Below are positions 46,889 to 58,659 of a DNA stretch of 62,000 nt, one piece after another (position 1 is the stretch's first letter; each line of letters starts with the position of its first letter). The stretch is from Zygnema cylindricum (lineage: Eukaryota > Streptophyta > Zygnematophyceae > Zygnematales > Zygnemataceae). The DNA is taken from the NCBI GenBank assembly GCA_037447655.1, contig JBBHKE010002788.1:1-62000 (forward strand). The letters are read 5' to 3'. A program made the position numbers and the translations under genes. The notes beneath the pieces are model-generated. The model was not told the DNA's origin. It ran no database searches and saw only the letters and a list, made by a program, of their open reading frames with translations.

Positions 46889-49316
46889 GTCAATGGCTTG
46901 GCAGTGTGAATTTTGTCTGTTTCACAATACGTTTTGTCTTATTACTGGGACAGTCCGGTTATGGTTCAGCAACCAGTTTGTTCTAATGATCGTTCCCAGG
47001 ATAATGCTATCGATGATCTGAGGGGTTGTCGTTTTTTAATGAGTCTTTCATTCCTCGTATCATACGTAGGAACAATGCTTTAATAGATGTGAGAGGATGT
47101 GATGTTTTAAGAAGCCTTTCCATGTGTTTGGCAGCTGGCAGCTGTTGCATGTCGTCCATTTCCATTGGACCTGTGAATGTATCCATTTTGGTGCATGTCT
47201 TTCTGTTCTTGAACCAGACTTCAAATGTATCCTCGTTTATTTAAAAAGTAGGCTAATCAGAGATTTATTAGGCAAGTGTGACGGTAGACCAACTGTTTAT
47301 ACAGGTATGAAGGAATCGAACAGCAACAAAGAAGCTGAAATACCATGAGCATGGTGAAACAAACCTAAGAGAAAAAAGGCGAAAAGAACAAATACTAGAG
47401 AAAAAAGTTATGCAATTTTATATCCTTATGCAAGTTATGCAAGTGTATCTCTGCGGCAATAGAGAAATTGTAATCCAGCATTTGCAATCCTTTGCTTATT
47501 GTCAACTACTATAACAAGCTTATATGTGTGTATATAGGGTATAGGTGTAGGTCTCTCTGTACTTCCCTAGAAGTAAACATCATGCTTGATATTGGGTCTT
47601 TAACAACTTAATGATCACTTCATGCTTTTGTCTACTTCACAATATCTGCTCTATCAGTTCAACTCCGATTTCTGTAAATTAACATTATTTTACATTTGTT
47701 TTGATTCATTAGCCGTGTCTTTTGTTTTGATTACTACATTGAAAAATGTAGAGAGGTTATACTTGGGTTAACATCACTTTTCAGCGGTAATGACAAAGCA
47801 ACTAACACCTGGACAAGTAAAAGTCTTGCACTACCTGTCAATATGAAAGTCAGCAGATTGAATTAAAAAGCGTGATGGTAAACCATCTGAGTTCAGGGGT
47901 ACAAAAGGGGTGGCATGGCCAAAACTGAAAAACTACAAGCAGGGCAATATAAAACAAAGAAAGCAACGTGAACACATAAAAATGGCGTGTAAAACAAAAG
48001 CACTCTTGAACCCAAAAAAGAAAAACACAGCCACTCACTTAAACCAACACTACAACCCCATCCCCAACACAATTAAATATCTACGAAAAGCAACCTCGTA
48101 AGTCCCCCAAGCCCAAGCCCGTATATCAATATATCACATAGATGTTACTCGCGTGATAAAATAAGTGACCAAGTGCCAGAAAAATACACTAAACCCTCTT
48201 GTACGTGTCTCATCCTCTCACAGATGAGACAGATTCACATTCACCTGAATGCCATTAAAGACATAGACAGAAACCAACATTGTCCATGGATGGCACCTGT
48301 CGAGTACCCCAGGAAACAAAATCACTCCAATGCTCGCACAGGGTACACAGTACACAGGTACCTGTACATGAAGTACACTGGATCGACAGACACACGATGA
48401 TGGTATACTTGGTGTCAGTAGCCAAAGTACAGAAAAAACTGCTGTAGTCACTTGTTATTCTCCTATATGCATTTTTCCTTTCAGGTTTGCTTCCCCTGTA
48501 TTCTTTTTTTCAGTTTCTTCATGGCTGTTCGTTTCCTTTGTTTCCACACACTCCGATGGTTTACCACCGCAATTTCTTAAGAATGCCCGTCACGATAAAC
48601 AGGCCATAACGGCTAAAAATTGGTCTTCTTTAGAAAGATATAAAATGTTGCAAGTTATATGCCTAAAGCAACAGATTAGCATAAGAAAATTATTTTGAAA
48701 CAACAAAAAAAAACTGCAAAACTGAAATCAATATGAGTAGTCAGACTGAGCTATGAGCGTAAGATCAACAAAGCACACTTTACAGTTATGGCTGTTCCAC
48801 ATCCACTGCAGCACACTGTCATTAAATGCTTCAGTCGAAAATGCTCCTTAATAGATGCAATAGAAGATACAAAAATTCACACTAAGATCTGAAACCAGAA
48901 TTACACAAAGACTCGCACCTTATAAAAGACAGCTGACCTTTAGTCAACAATGGCTATATGAGCGCCCGAATCTAATAATTTGATATACAAAAACAAAGTC
49001 TAAGGACCTATCCGCAGTACGTCGTATCCGCACTCAAAATTCGAAGGTCGGTAAGCCTGAAAAAGGTGCCTGGAATAGTCGAGATTAAATAAAGTGACAG
49101 AGACACACCAAAAGAACTGAGAAATCCGGGGCTTATAACAGATATAACACCCGTCACCAGAGAAGATATTTTCGATGCTAAACCTATGACCTCATGTACA
49201 TAATGCACCGCAATTGAACCTGCTCCAGATAAATTATAAGTGGTTCAGGCTTCTCCAAAGTCAGGAAGCCTATAAATATGTCCATACATTAATGCCCAAT
49301 AATAAGTTATCAGTTT
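46889..49316. other. Intergenic region between two convergent genes; no gene seen
   Basis: It presumably contains both 3' UTRs. Short frames (for example 47026-47244 and 48173-48400) show no motif. A GTACAC-rich patch sits at 48335-48400. Confidence 0.5.
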
Positions 49317-52300
49317 TCAAAACAACGGAATGCCCAACCCAATTCCAAGGTCTTCTGCCAGTTGCTCCCACATAGGCAACAGCGTGAAGAATACAAGTAT
49401 GAGAGTGGTCACGAGTACTCCTTGCCGCAATCCGCCGACACCTGTCACACCGTTTAGGGCCGGCCTCTCTTGATTTCTCTGCATGAATTCACCATACTCC
49501 ATTATCAGCCAATTTTTCCTTCACATGTTCCATTTTTAGTCAATTTTCTTACACATATTCCACTATCAGTCACTTTTTCTCTCACATACCTATATTCAGT
49601 CCCTTTCTTACAGGCAGTCGAACCAACAAGCAAATGTATAGGTCACTCTATCACCGCCAATGAGTTGTGACACACAAAAGCAAATTATAAGTTAGAGAAT
49701 AAAATCGTGTAAATCGAATAGCCGATAATCAGCTAAAACGATACCATATCATTTATTGATCGTTTCAGATCCTCGATCTTCCAGTATGTACTGCGAAGGA
49801 CAAAAAATACTGAAAGTACTGTACCTGGTGATCAGCGACATTTGACAGTGAGCTTTTACAATCATGCATCGCATGCTCTGATTTTGCAGGTTCACCAAAT
49901 TTGTCCTTTTTGCCCGCTAACACTATTTTTGCGTCCAGAAACTAGAAACATGTACATTTTGGTCACGTATTTTGTGGTGTGCTATTTTTGTTGAAGTAGG
50001 TTTTGCTTTTTTTGAGAAATCTATCGTCGATTTATCGATCTAAAAACGATTATCAGGCACCCTAATATTACCCACTATCACCTATTGATTATCAAAAATC
50101 TGCTCTTGACATCAATTCCTAACTAAGGCTTATTCGTAGATTTCTGTAAACCAATATGTCAACTACATAGAAAATCAAGTAAAACAACTAGACTTCTGAC
50201 TTTCATGAATTGAACTTGATATATTGACATTGCATTTACTTTCAAGGGTACCTTTTGATTGTTATAAAGTTACATCGAAAGTAGCATATAGTGAAGAACA
50301 AGAACAGTAAATTCAAACCATACCCACATGCAGTCAAAATAACCAACGAGTGGATATTGCGGACTTCTACAAGATTTGTCCGCCGCAACAAATTTAGTAC
50401 AGTAGTTCACTAGTAAATTCTGTTATCGTGGAGAATTTGGTCATACAGTTTCTTGTGAGGCAACATGCACACATACCTATTAAAAAATCCAGTCTGGAGA
50501 TAACCAAATCTTCTGGTACTAAGGTATTACCTCTGATAAAGTGTACAATAGCTAAATCTACACCCATGGAATTTCGAACCTTGTAAACATTGAACTGCCA
50601 GGGCATTCTTATTTGAAGGTCAAACATCAGTATCCATGACTTCCAACACATTCTTCAAAAAGGATGAGTGTTGTTCTTTGGCACTTGATACATCAGCTTG
50701 GTGCACTACCCGTCGCTTTTAGTGTAAATGAGGAATTAAAATACATATTACAAATATAGTGAAGGCGAACGCGGCTGATAGTAATCCACTCCTTTAAATA
50801 GTGTTATTAGCACCATGTTATGATTTTCGGCCCAAAAAATTCGAGACCAAATTAGTTTTATTAACACTAATAGCGATGGGCAGTGTAGTTCAAAATTAAT
50901 GCCGAAGTGCAAACTAGTGCTGGCTATATCTAGAAAGGATGTTGAAAGTGCCCTCACCTGGACAATGAGGATGTATAGTCCCCATGGTAGTGACAGAGTA
51001 CCACCCACCTGCCCAACCCAGCAAGTACAAAACAAAGAATGAATCGCACAACCGGACAACATGAACGGTATCTGAGTACTCTGGAGGCCTCCATTCCCAA
51101 TGTCCAAATTGAAGACCAAACAGACACAGTGTGCAACTTTGCAAGATTTCCTCACTCCCTTCCACACTTTTCCTCTAGTTGTAATTCTAAATGCAGTGCA
51201 AAAAAAATTACATTCTCTGCTAAAATCTCACAAATTAGAATATCGCCACATACCAGGCCAGTTCCAAGGAGGAGATAGGTAACTAGTCCTGATATGTTGA
51301 GAGCCATTTTTCCGAACGCCGCCTGCCTCCCCAAAATAATCCAAATGAAACAAGGTTATTGGTTCATTGAATGGAAAGATATGGATGTGCCTAGCTGGAG
51401 CTTGACTAGAAAAATCTCAGAATTTCAAGTGCCTAAAAACCAGCGAGTTAAAAGTGACGCTTCAGGCAAATTAGGATAACCAAAAAATGGATTCAGGAGC
51501 ATCATGCAAGAAGTCTGCCTTCAAAATGCCAAGGTTCCAAAATCCGAATCGAGCTCCTACCTTATCCTTTCTTCCTTCTATCCTTCTCCTATCCTATCCT
51601 CCTCCTATCCTTTTTCTCATATCATTCTCTTTCTACCCTCACGTACCTGCATTGATCTTCCTCCGTCAAGGCAACCTGCAGGTAGGAGATTGAATGCTGT
51701 AGTTGTAAGTCCACACCTGCCACAATGAATCATAGAACACCATTTAGGACTACAATTTGATTCCTTCTCGCGAAAAGAATTTGAATTGCAAAGACATACC
51801 TTAAACACCATCCAAAGAAAAACCATCCAGTTCCCCAGACATTGAAACACATGACGGATTTTCTCCACTGGAATAACAACTTATGAGGTTTTCCATAGCA
51901 ATACAAAACAGGTTTGAGTCAGCCTGCACTCTTACCATCCTGCGATGACCAATGGATGGATGGATACTGTTGCTGCGTGCATTGCCCTATACCAAGAAAA
52001 AAAATGGCCCCATGCTCCCTCTTAGAAATTCTTCACGTTCAACATCTCAGGCGCTAGACTCACTTAACACACGAGGAAAAACCTTGACTCCGGGCCATAG
52101 ATCTGTAAGAAACCTGAGCCTTGTACAATAAAAACAGGTGAAAACTTCACATAGAAAACTGCAAGAGAAAAGCTGTATTGTCTTGGGCAACAATGGCCAA
52201 AAAACGTCAATCAGCTCCAAGAGCTGACACTTCTGGGACCTCCATCGGGATAAAAAATACTTACTCATAACCAAGGACTGCCCTACAGACACCACCCATA

Positions 52301-55221
52301 AGGACAGAGCCCTGAAATAGTAAGCTGGGCACTTGGACCAGCTCTCCTCTACCCTCTGGAGAAACGCTTATGGCCAATCCTAATGCCAGCATGGCAGTGC
52401 TCAAAGCGGCACCCGCCAAAGGTCCCGCCATAGAGACATCAAATTTGGCTTGTCTATCAGGGCAAGGTGACTTAAGCTGCAAAAAAAACACAGTCAGGTA
52501 TTTCTCTGTCAAAAATGAGACATTGTAGCATCACCACTGGTTTCCCAATCTTTGTCTCTGCAATCCTGGATTTGATACAGACATAAATGCGTTTGGCATC
52601 CGGAGCTGTCTGCAATAAGTGTTCAACTGAAAGATTTGTAACAAGTATTTAATTGAAACATATCTAACAAGTGTTTTGAAACATTTGCAGGGGTTGAAAC
52701 AGAAGGTTCAAGTACCTGTGTAACAGCACCAAAGGTGCCAACAGTAATATTGGGTACAAAATATGGAATGCCCAGCTTTACTCCATATCGTGCAGCCGCT
52801 AAACGATGGCCTAATTCCTGTTCCATAATCAGCCACAATGTTTAGAAGAGAAGACTGAAAATTGCAGAATATGGACATAGGAGGCTACAACCATTATGCT
52901 GGCCCCTCATCATGTAATTAAAATTCCAAGAGTTCGATCAAAGAATCACGACTACTTTGAGGATTTGGAAACGAGACAAATATACTATCTCTTCCACCTT
53001 TTTTCAACTCTCTACATGTTATGTCAATCTACAATATATAGGTGCTAAACAGAATGTAGGTAATAATAACGTCATTACCCTTGAACTGCATTATATATTT
53101 TTTAACAAACTTAACCTCATTTCTCCGCACACTCTTATTCACAGTATCAGTATACATAAAATTACATCAACCAAACACAATTCCTGAAATTCTCTTCCAA
53201 GCCTTATCTTGCTCATGGACAAGCATCTGGATAACAAAATCTATCAAGAGTCGAGCCATAAAAAAATTCATTTCGAACTCTGTGTTCTTCCCGTCACTGC
53301 TCATTAATGCCTTGACATTTTTGCAACCGTTAACTAAAGGTGGGGCCAAGGTTGCTACGTGGAGTCAACTCTATATTAAGCACCTAAACATCTATAGGGA
53401 AACTACAGTAGCAGCCTTTTCTCTCAAGGTAGCTGCCTCTTCTGTAAGTTCCTCAATATGCACAACACAATGATGATGTTTTTATAAATTTATAAGTTAT
53501 AGTTTTTAAGATTTTGCTTTGCATTTTTTATATCGGTTGTGAATAACTGATCCTAAGTTTGTGACTACTGATATAAAGGCGACGAGCCAACAGCTCCGAA
53601 AAACCATAAACGTGCAAGAGCTCCACAGACAGACAGAAGACAGAGTGGAAAGGAAAGAAATCCTCGGACTCACGTGAAAGAGTTGAACACCAAAAACTCC
53701 GTAAGCAAGAGGGAGAGCTGCTTGGACATAAGGTGCCAGGATTTCCAAGTCTGGAGGATCAAGAGTCTCCGGGTTTGGGTCAGTGAAGTATTGAACCACT
53801 TCAGGAGGCAATCGAGAAATCTGTCCAAACAAAACCAGAAAACTGATGTGATTTTCTCAGAAAATCAAGTTCCATAAAAAAGTTGTATCAGGTTCACAAG
53901 GTAACAAGGTTCCAAGCTTTGAGATACAAGGAGGCGGAGAGATAAAACAGGAAAAAATTACATAATTGCTGCCATTGAGAAAATAAATATAATATTCGTC
54001 AAGGGAGCAAAGAGTATAGGATAAGGCCAACAAGTACAAATACTACTGGACTCGGTCACATGCAATGTGAACAAAAATAGTTGAGAGAGTAAAGGAAGTT
54101 TGTAATAATGCCAACAACAAGGAATGTGACTATTGAAATTGACCAAACAAAGCTTATGAAGATCCGTCTTTCTCTGTTTTCTCCCTCCTCTCCCTCTCTC
54201 TCCCCTCGTAAATAAAAAAAGGTTTTAAAACACCGACCTGGGAGGCAAGACCAAGCTCAAGACAGGCACCGGCCGTCACAATGCCAAGCACTATTGCAAT
54301 AATATACTGCCAAACTTTGGTAGGAGCTCCCAACGATACTTCTTTCCTGAGCAAAACAAAGCTCACACGAGGTCCACCTCGTCCATCATCTTCCTCTGCA
54401 TTCGGTTCCTCCACCATAAATAGGTCATACTTATCAGCAAAAAGTTCCCGAACTGCTCTTTGTGTTCTTGCAAAAACGTCTTCTCGATTCCCCCTTAAAT
54501 TTCCTAGGAGAAGAACTCCCTCGCCAGCATCCCCGAAGGGCTCCTGCCCCGTGACCCAAAATGTAGTGTAGCCAAATACCTTATTTCGGAGCAATTTGAC
54601 ATCTTCCTGGTCGACCTTCTCTGGACCTAAGAGTTCAAGAACCGAGTATGAATCAAACTGCATATTCTTCAAAGTCTGTTTTTCGTTCTTTTGATCTCCA
54701 TTTCCTTTATTATCACCACCTCCACCCTCTGATCCTTGTCCCTGCGATAGGCCCAGTTGCTGCTCTTCCTTTTTTTCTTCGGTCACAGTCCCAACACCCT
54801 TTCGTTCTCCTTTCTCACCATCTCCTCCCTCTGACGAACATTTTACTGTCCTGTAGTGCTTATCTCTCAAACCATTACTATTTCTGTTACTTACCTTGCA
54901 CCTTAGTGACATTATTTTAGAGCTTAAAAACTCCGAACAAACACTTTGAAGTGAACTTGTAGAGGCATTTCTTCTCTGTTGATTACTTTTTCGGTATGTC
55001 TGTGAAACACTGTGTTCAACCTTCAAGCTTTTGAGTCCATTGTCAGAAAAAGAGTTGTTACAAGCAAAAAAAATTGTACCGTGATGCTGAAGAAGAGTAA
55101 CTTTATTGAAAGCTTGCTCTGTGATACATGTTTGTCCACTAAATGCCTGAGTATGGCCTAAAGGTATCATGTGCAGATTTGTTCCCATACTAAGAACTCC
55201 TGGACCCATGCTTCTATTCAA
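49317..55221 (-). CDS. EGY2: EGY2-like plastid site-2 metalloprotease, 9 exons
   Basis: Exons on the minus strand: 55221-54238, 53820-53674, 52817-52716, 52476-52265, 51986-51936, 51716-51647, 51322-51254, 51008-50958 and 49478-49317. The 1,848 nt give 615 residues. The family is intramembrane zinc proteases of plastid membranes. The N-terminal ~200 residues are Ser/Asn-rich then acidic and Gly-rich (transit peptide plus linker). Next come GPEKVDQEDVKLLRNKVFGY and the GNLR motif (LLLGNLRGNREDVFARTQ), then a first hydrophobic segment near residues 305-327. The zinc site HELGH is residues 377-381, split by intron 2 after His377. The second motif NLLPAGCLDGGR has Asn508 and Asp516. MAGPLAGAALSTAMLALGLA and the C-terminal LVTTLILVFFTLLPMWEQLA are further membrane segments. 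It is longer than Arabidopsis EGY2 (about 556), mostly at the N-terminus, where the true start could lie elsewhere. All catalytic residues are present. Confidence 0.95.
50755..50887. mobile_element. Decayed MITE in the last EGY2 intron
   Basis: The right end AACACTAATAGCGATGGGCA followed by GTGTA matches the terminal motif of the 18613-18800 element, and the interior TAGTGTTATTAGCACC...TTATGATTTTCGGCC is also shared. The left end is decayed, so its position is approximate. Confidence 0.5.
51556..51632. repeat. Pyrimidine-rich TCCTATCC microsatellite near the EGY2 exon 6 donor
   Basis: Repeated TATCCT and CTCCTATCC words lie within 15-90 bases of the donor (on the minus strand it is GGATAGGA-rich). 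Confidence 0.75.
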
Positions 55222-55727
55222 AATGCCTTTCTCTATATTATACTTGAAAATGAAAAAGAACCACCGTGAGAATATTTAACAAACGAAATTTTAATAATAT
55301 TAAAAAAGCATGACATCAACTTTGGATGCTCGAGAAGTACGTCGAGAGGCTAAATATATACGAGAGACGCTTTATTGAGCTTGCATCAGCGTATGCTTCT
55401 AATGCAAGGTTTCTTGCAAGAAAAGTCAAGCAAAGTCAGCAAAGTTGCAAATAACTTTTATCATCAAAACAGAGAAACTATTGCAAGGCACTCTTGCAGG
55501 CAATCATCCAACCTAAGGTTTTCCTTTTTTCTTTGAAAACTTCTCTCACGGTAGCAATTGAATAAATTTCGGGGATGTTTAAGAATCAGAGCAATACACT
55601 TTAGCGATTCACTGCTACAGTACTGTCGCGTGGGCAAATATGAAATATGAAACATCAATGGATATGAAGCGCTTTGTTGGCATCCTGGCAGGCCAGGTCG
55701 GCAAACGCCAAGCTTGCTGTACTACAC
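55222..55727. other. Upstream region of EGY2; no gene seen
   Basis: It would hold the promoter and 5' UTR of the minus-strand EGY2 gene. I see no clear TATA box at a convincing position. Confidence 0.4.
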
Positions 55728-56245
55728 TACACCGTGTATCGCTATTAGCGTCGATGTTTATTCCGACGCAAATCAGTTTTTCTCGTGCACACTTATTCAC
55801 CTCCGCATATGCGATTTCCGTTTGAACACTTCCAACCAAAAGGCGAGATGCTTACATTTCCATCGCAACCGTCGGATTAATAATCCGACAAGTGTGCGTA
55901 GACAAAAAGGATTTAAGTGGCGGAAAAAATAACTGGCGCTAAGGACGATACACAGTGTACCGTACACGAATGCGGTAGACACAAGACCAGCAAAATGTTT
56001 TGACCGCGAACAAAACTTAGACCGAGAAATAACTTTTGTCCTTCCGATAGTATTCACTGTTACCATCTGACGGTTCAAATTACACGTGAAAATGTTTGAG
56101 CATCTAAACTTCAAGGCAGATACATTGACTAGCATTAGTAGAATCAGTACTGTTCTGAACTTTCGTGTCCTTATTTGCCGGCTGTGAAAAGCGTCGTACA
56201 ATGCCGAATCTACCTTCCCAAGTGGATGGTTGGTACCTGAGGTGT
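55728..56245. repeat. Dispersed repeat, copy B (without the Harbinger-like insertion)
   Basis: It begins with the terminal motif ACACCGTGTATCGCTATTAG and then matches copy A (15960-17120): CCTCCGCATATGCGATTTCC, CATCTGACGGTTCAAATTAC, GAATCAGTACTGTTCTGAAC. The position corresponding to the 16090 insertion (about 55930) is uninterrupted. Confidence 0.75.
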
Positions 56246-56247
56246 GC

Positions 56248-56396
56248 ATGGCGCGAGAGCGAGCGAGCGAGAGAGAGGAGAGAGAGAAAAAGATAGTAGG
56301 AGAGAGAGTGACAAAGAGAGGAAAGGGGGTGGAGGCGAGAGAAGGCAAGAGAGGGAGGGAGGGAGGGAGGGAGGGAGGGAGGGAGGGAGGGAGGGG
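56248..56396. repeat. GAGA and GGGA microsatellite
   Basis: GAGAGA runs are followed by about ten GGGA units (56353-56395). Open frames over it are low complexity. Confidence 0.92.
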
Positions 56397-56539
56397 TGTT
56401 GGCTTAGCCTTTTGTTAGAAGCTTGTCTTGTTTTTAGTCATCCATGTTTTATTTAATAACGTACACTAGCATTCTAGTTTACGTCATTTAGTTAGCTCTT
56501 CATTCTAGTTTACGTTATTGTCACGATTTTCCATTTTTG

Positions 56540-56815
56540 TTCTGTTCGCTTAATTCAAACGTCCTACTTAGCATTTAGTGACAGATCCGATCATAAGCTA
56601 TCCACTGCCTAATTAGAGATCTTCTCTCTTGCCTTTTCGGCAATATGTGTCAGGTGTCACATTTTTTTTTGTTCTTTTCGCTTAATTCAAACCTCCTGTA
56701 CTTTTCGCTTAATTCAAGCGTCCTGCTTAGATCCGATCCTAAGCTGTCCACCGCCTAATTAGAGATATTATCTCTTGCCTTTTCGACAATATGTGTCAAG
56801 TGACCTTTCAAAATC
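56540..56815 (+). repeat. Imperfect tandem duplication upstream of a Copia gag fragment
   Basis: A block with TTCGCTTAATTCAAACGTCC, GATCCGATCATAAGCT and CTTGCCTTTTCGGCAATATG (56545-56665) recurs at 56702-56810 with small changes. Repeats of this type occur in LTRs or retroelement leaders, but the LTR ends are not defined here. Confidence 0.7.
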
Positions 56816-56866
56816 ACGTGCGATCTTTTTTTTCATTTTTCTTTCTTTCTTACTTTATTCCCAGCC

Positions 56867-57565
56867 ATGTCATCCACTCCGATAAGTTATGGGCCTTTCA
56901 ATGCTAATACCGTTGCTAAATTTAACCGTTCGGATTTCTATGGATCGAAGTATCACATTGAGCATCTTTTTCGTCGCGATTTTTTTTTGTCTATTATCAA
57001 CGGTAGTGAGGATGAGCCTTTTAAAGTTGCAGCCAAACAGGCTTGGCTTCTCCAAAATAAGGAGGCTCACTCTCGTTTGGTTTTATCTCTTAAATCTACC
57101 AACTTTAACTCATATGCGACGCCCATTCAGCTCCTGTTGCATAGACATTGTTGTCCAATGCGTACAAAGTTCGATCCTAGTTTAACAATCTTCTCATACG
57201 TCGGCAGTTTAACACTTCTCAAAAAAATCCCACCAAATGTATTCACCAATATGTTCACAATGTTAAGTCTATTGCTGGCCGACTTAAAAGTATCGGTGCA
57301 ACAATTTCGGAGGAGGATATCATTTCCGCTACCCTAGGAGGCTTACCTTCCTCGTAGTCTGCATTTATTTCCTCTATTGAGAACTCTTCCACAATTCTCA
57401 CGTATTCCGTCATTTACTACCGCTGTGGTTCACAAAAAAAATAAGCAAAATCTTTCCCTGGCTCCTAAAATCGCTTTGGCAACCATCACTCTGTTAAATC
57501 GGCCACCTAAGGCTTCTTCTTATCGTACTGCTGGGAGATCACCCACGTCATTGACGACTACCTAG
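56867..57565 (+). pseudogene. Copia gag fragment
   Basis: Starting at ATG 56867, the frame contains VAKFNRSDFYGSKYHIEHLF and IINGSEDEPFKVAAKQAWLL, then HSRLVLSLKSTNFNSYATPI. This is the pattern of Copia gag N-termini (KFNGxNFxxWKxxMExLL, then a W and SLxxxL block). The frame is lost near 57125. A last frame (57377-57565) shows no motif, and no protease or pol follows. Confidence 0.6.
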
Positions 57566-57950
57566 TTCTTCAACGCAAACTCGAACGACAAGGAGGTTCT
57601 TACTGTACCAGAGGGCAAGGACACAACTTTAATTCTGTGTTCCCCATTGGATCACAGAATTCTCCTATCTAAATATAGCCTCTAGTGAAATTTCAATGGT
57701 CTTCTATGTGTATGAACAGCTGCCACCCCGACAGACCAATTATATCAAGTACAACACCCCTATGTAGTCTAGACTCCTCTGAGCCCACAAGAGAAGAAAT
57801 CTCTAAGAACTCCCAAACATGCGATTAATTATCAAGTGGCAAAGATTGCAGTTTTTATACAAGCATTTTGGCAGAGAGGCGACTATCTACTAAAAACACT
57901 AAGTTCAAAACCCCTCTCTAAATTCCTTACTACTGATGTAGGGATCCAAT
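57566..57950. other. No gene seen
   Basis: This lies between the gag fragment and the minus-strand Copia LTR. I recognise no motif or clear repeat boundary. Confidence 0.4.
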
Positions 57951-58607
57951 CAATTGAGTGTATAGTACAGGAAGGTATTGTTGTCGATGTACTTCTTGTA
58001 CAACCATTGTAAGACATAGCCATAGAGAGGATGCTTTTCAGTTTTGGACTTGCCTCCGGGTTTCATGCAAATCCTGTAATTGAATGATGACTGGCATTGG
58101 TTGACAAAACGTCCGAAACGGACCAAAGCGACTATTCTGCTATGGCGGCTTGAATAGGAGCCGTCCGATGTTAACCGGCATTTAACATAAGGCGTTCAAA
58201 TTAGACGTCCGTGAGTCTATATAAATACTTTAACGGTTTCTATGTTACAGTTCTAAAATTCTGTTAATTGCCTAAATTCAGTTGTATCAGTATATATAAT
58301 TATCACACCCTATATATCAAAGCACTGGTCCTAGATTATAGGACAGCGCTATCGTCTACCGGCTACTTTGACGGACTATAGGGACTAAGATCAAATCTTT
58401 GGTTCGTCAAACATTTTGCTAAATGCTGGTCTACCTTCAATCTTTTGGGTGCTTAGGCAGCCATGGCTCCATCTCTTTCTGACTAGTCTTGAGTGATTGC
58501 AACACGTATGAAAACTAGAGAGAGAGAGAGCTGAGCCTAACTATCAGTTAAGTCCCTTTTAATTTTTATATTATGACCTAGAAAATACAACAAAACCTCA
58601 GATTTCA
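57950..58607 (-). repeat. 3' LTR of the minus-strand Copia element (inner end clear, outer end not)
   Basis: On the minus strand a polypurine tract (AATAAAGGGAGAG) precedes TGAAATCTGAGGTTTTGTTG at 58607, followed by GTATTTTCTAGGTC as in the other Copia LTRs. The stretch includes AGAGATGGAGCCATGG, matching AGAGCCATGG in the 636-1705 LTR. The outer end near 57950 is a guess. Confidence 0.6.
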
Positions 58608-58659
58608 ACTCTCCCTTTATTTTCTAGTCACTCTTTTCTTTTAATCCACATTGTCATCT

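Noticed and set aside
56230-56456. Arg/Glu/Gly-rich open frames of 62-70 codons
   Set aside because: They are translations of a GAGA/GGGA microsatellite.
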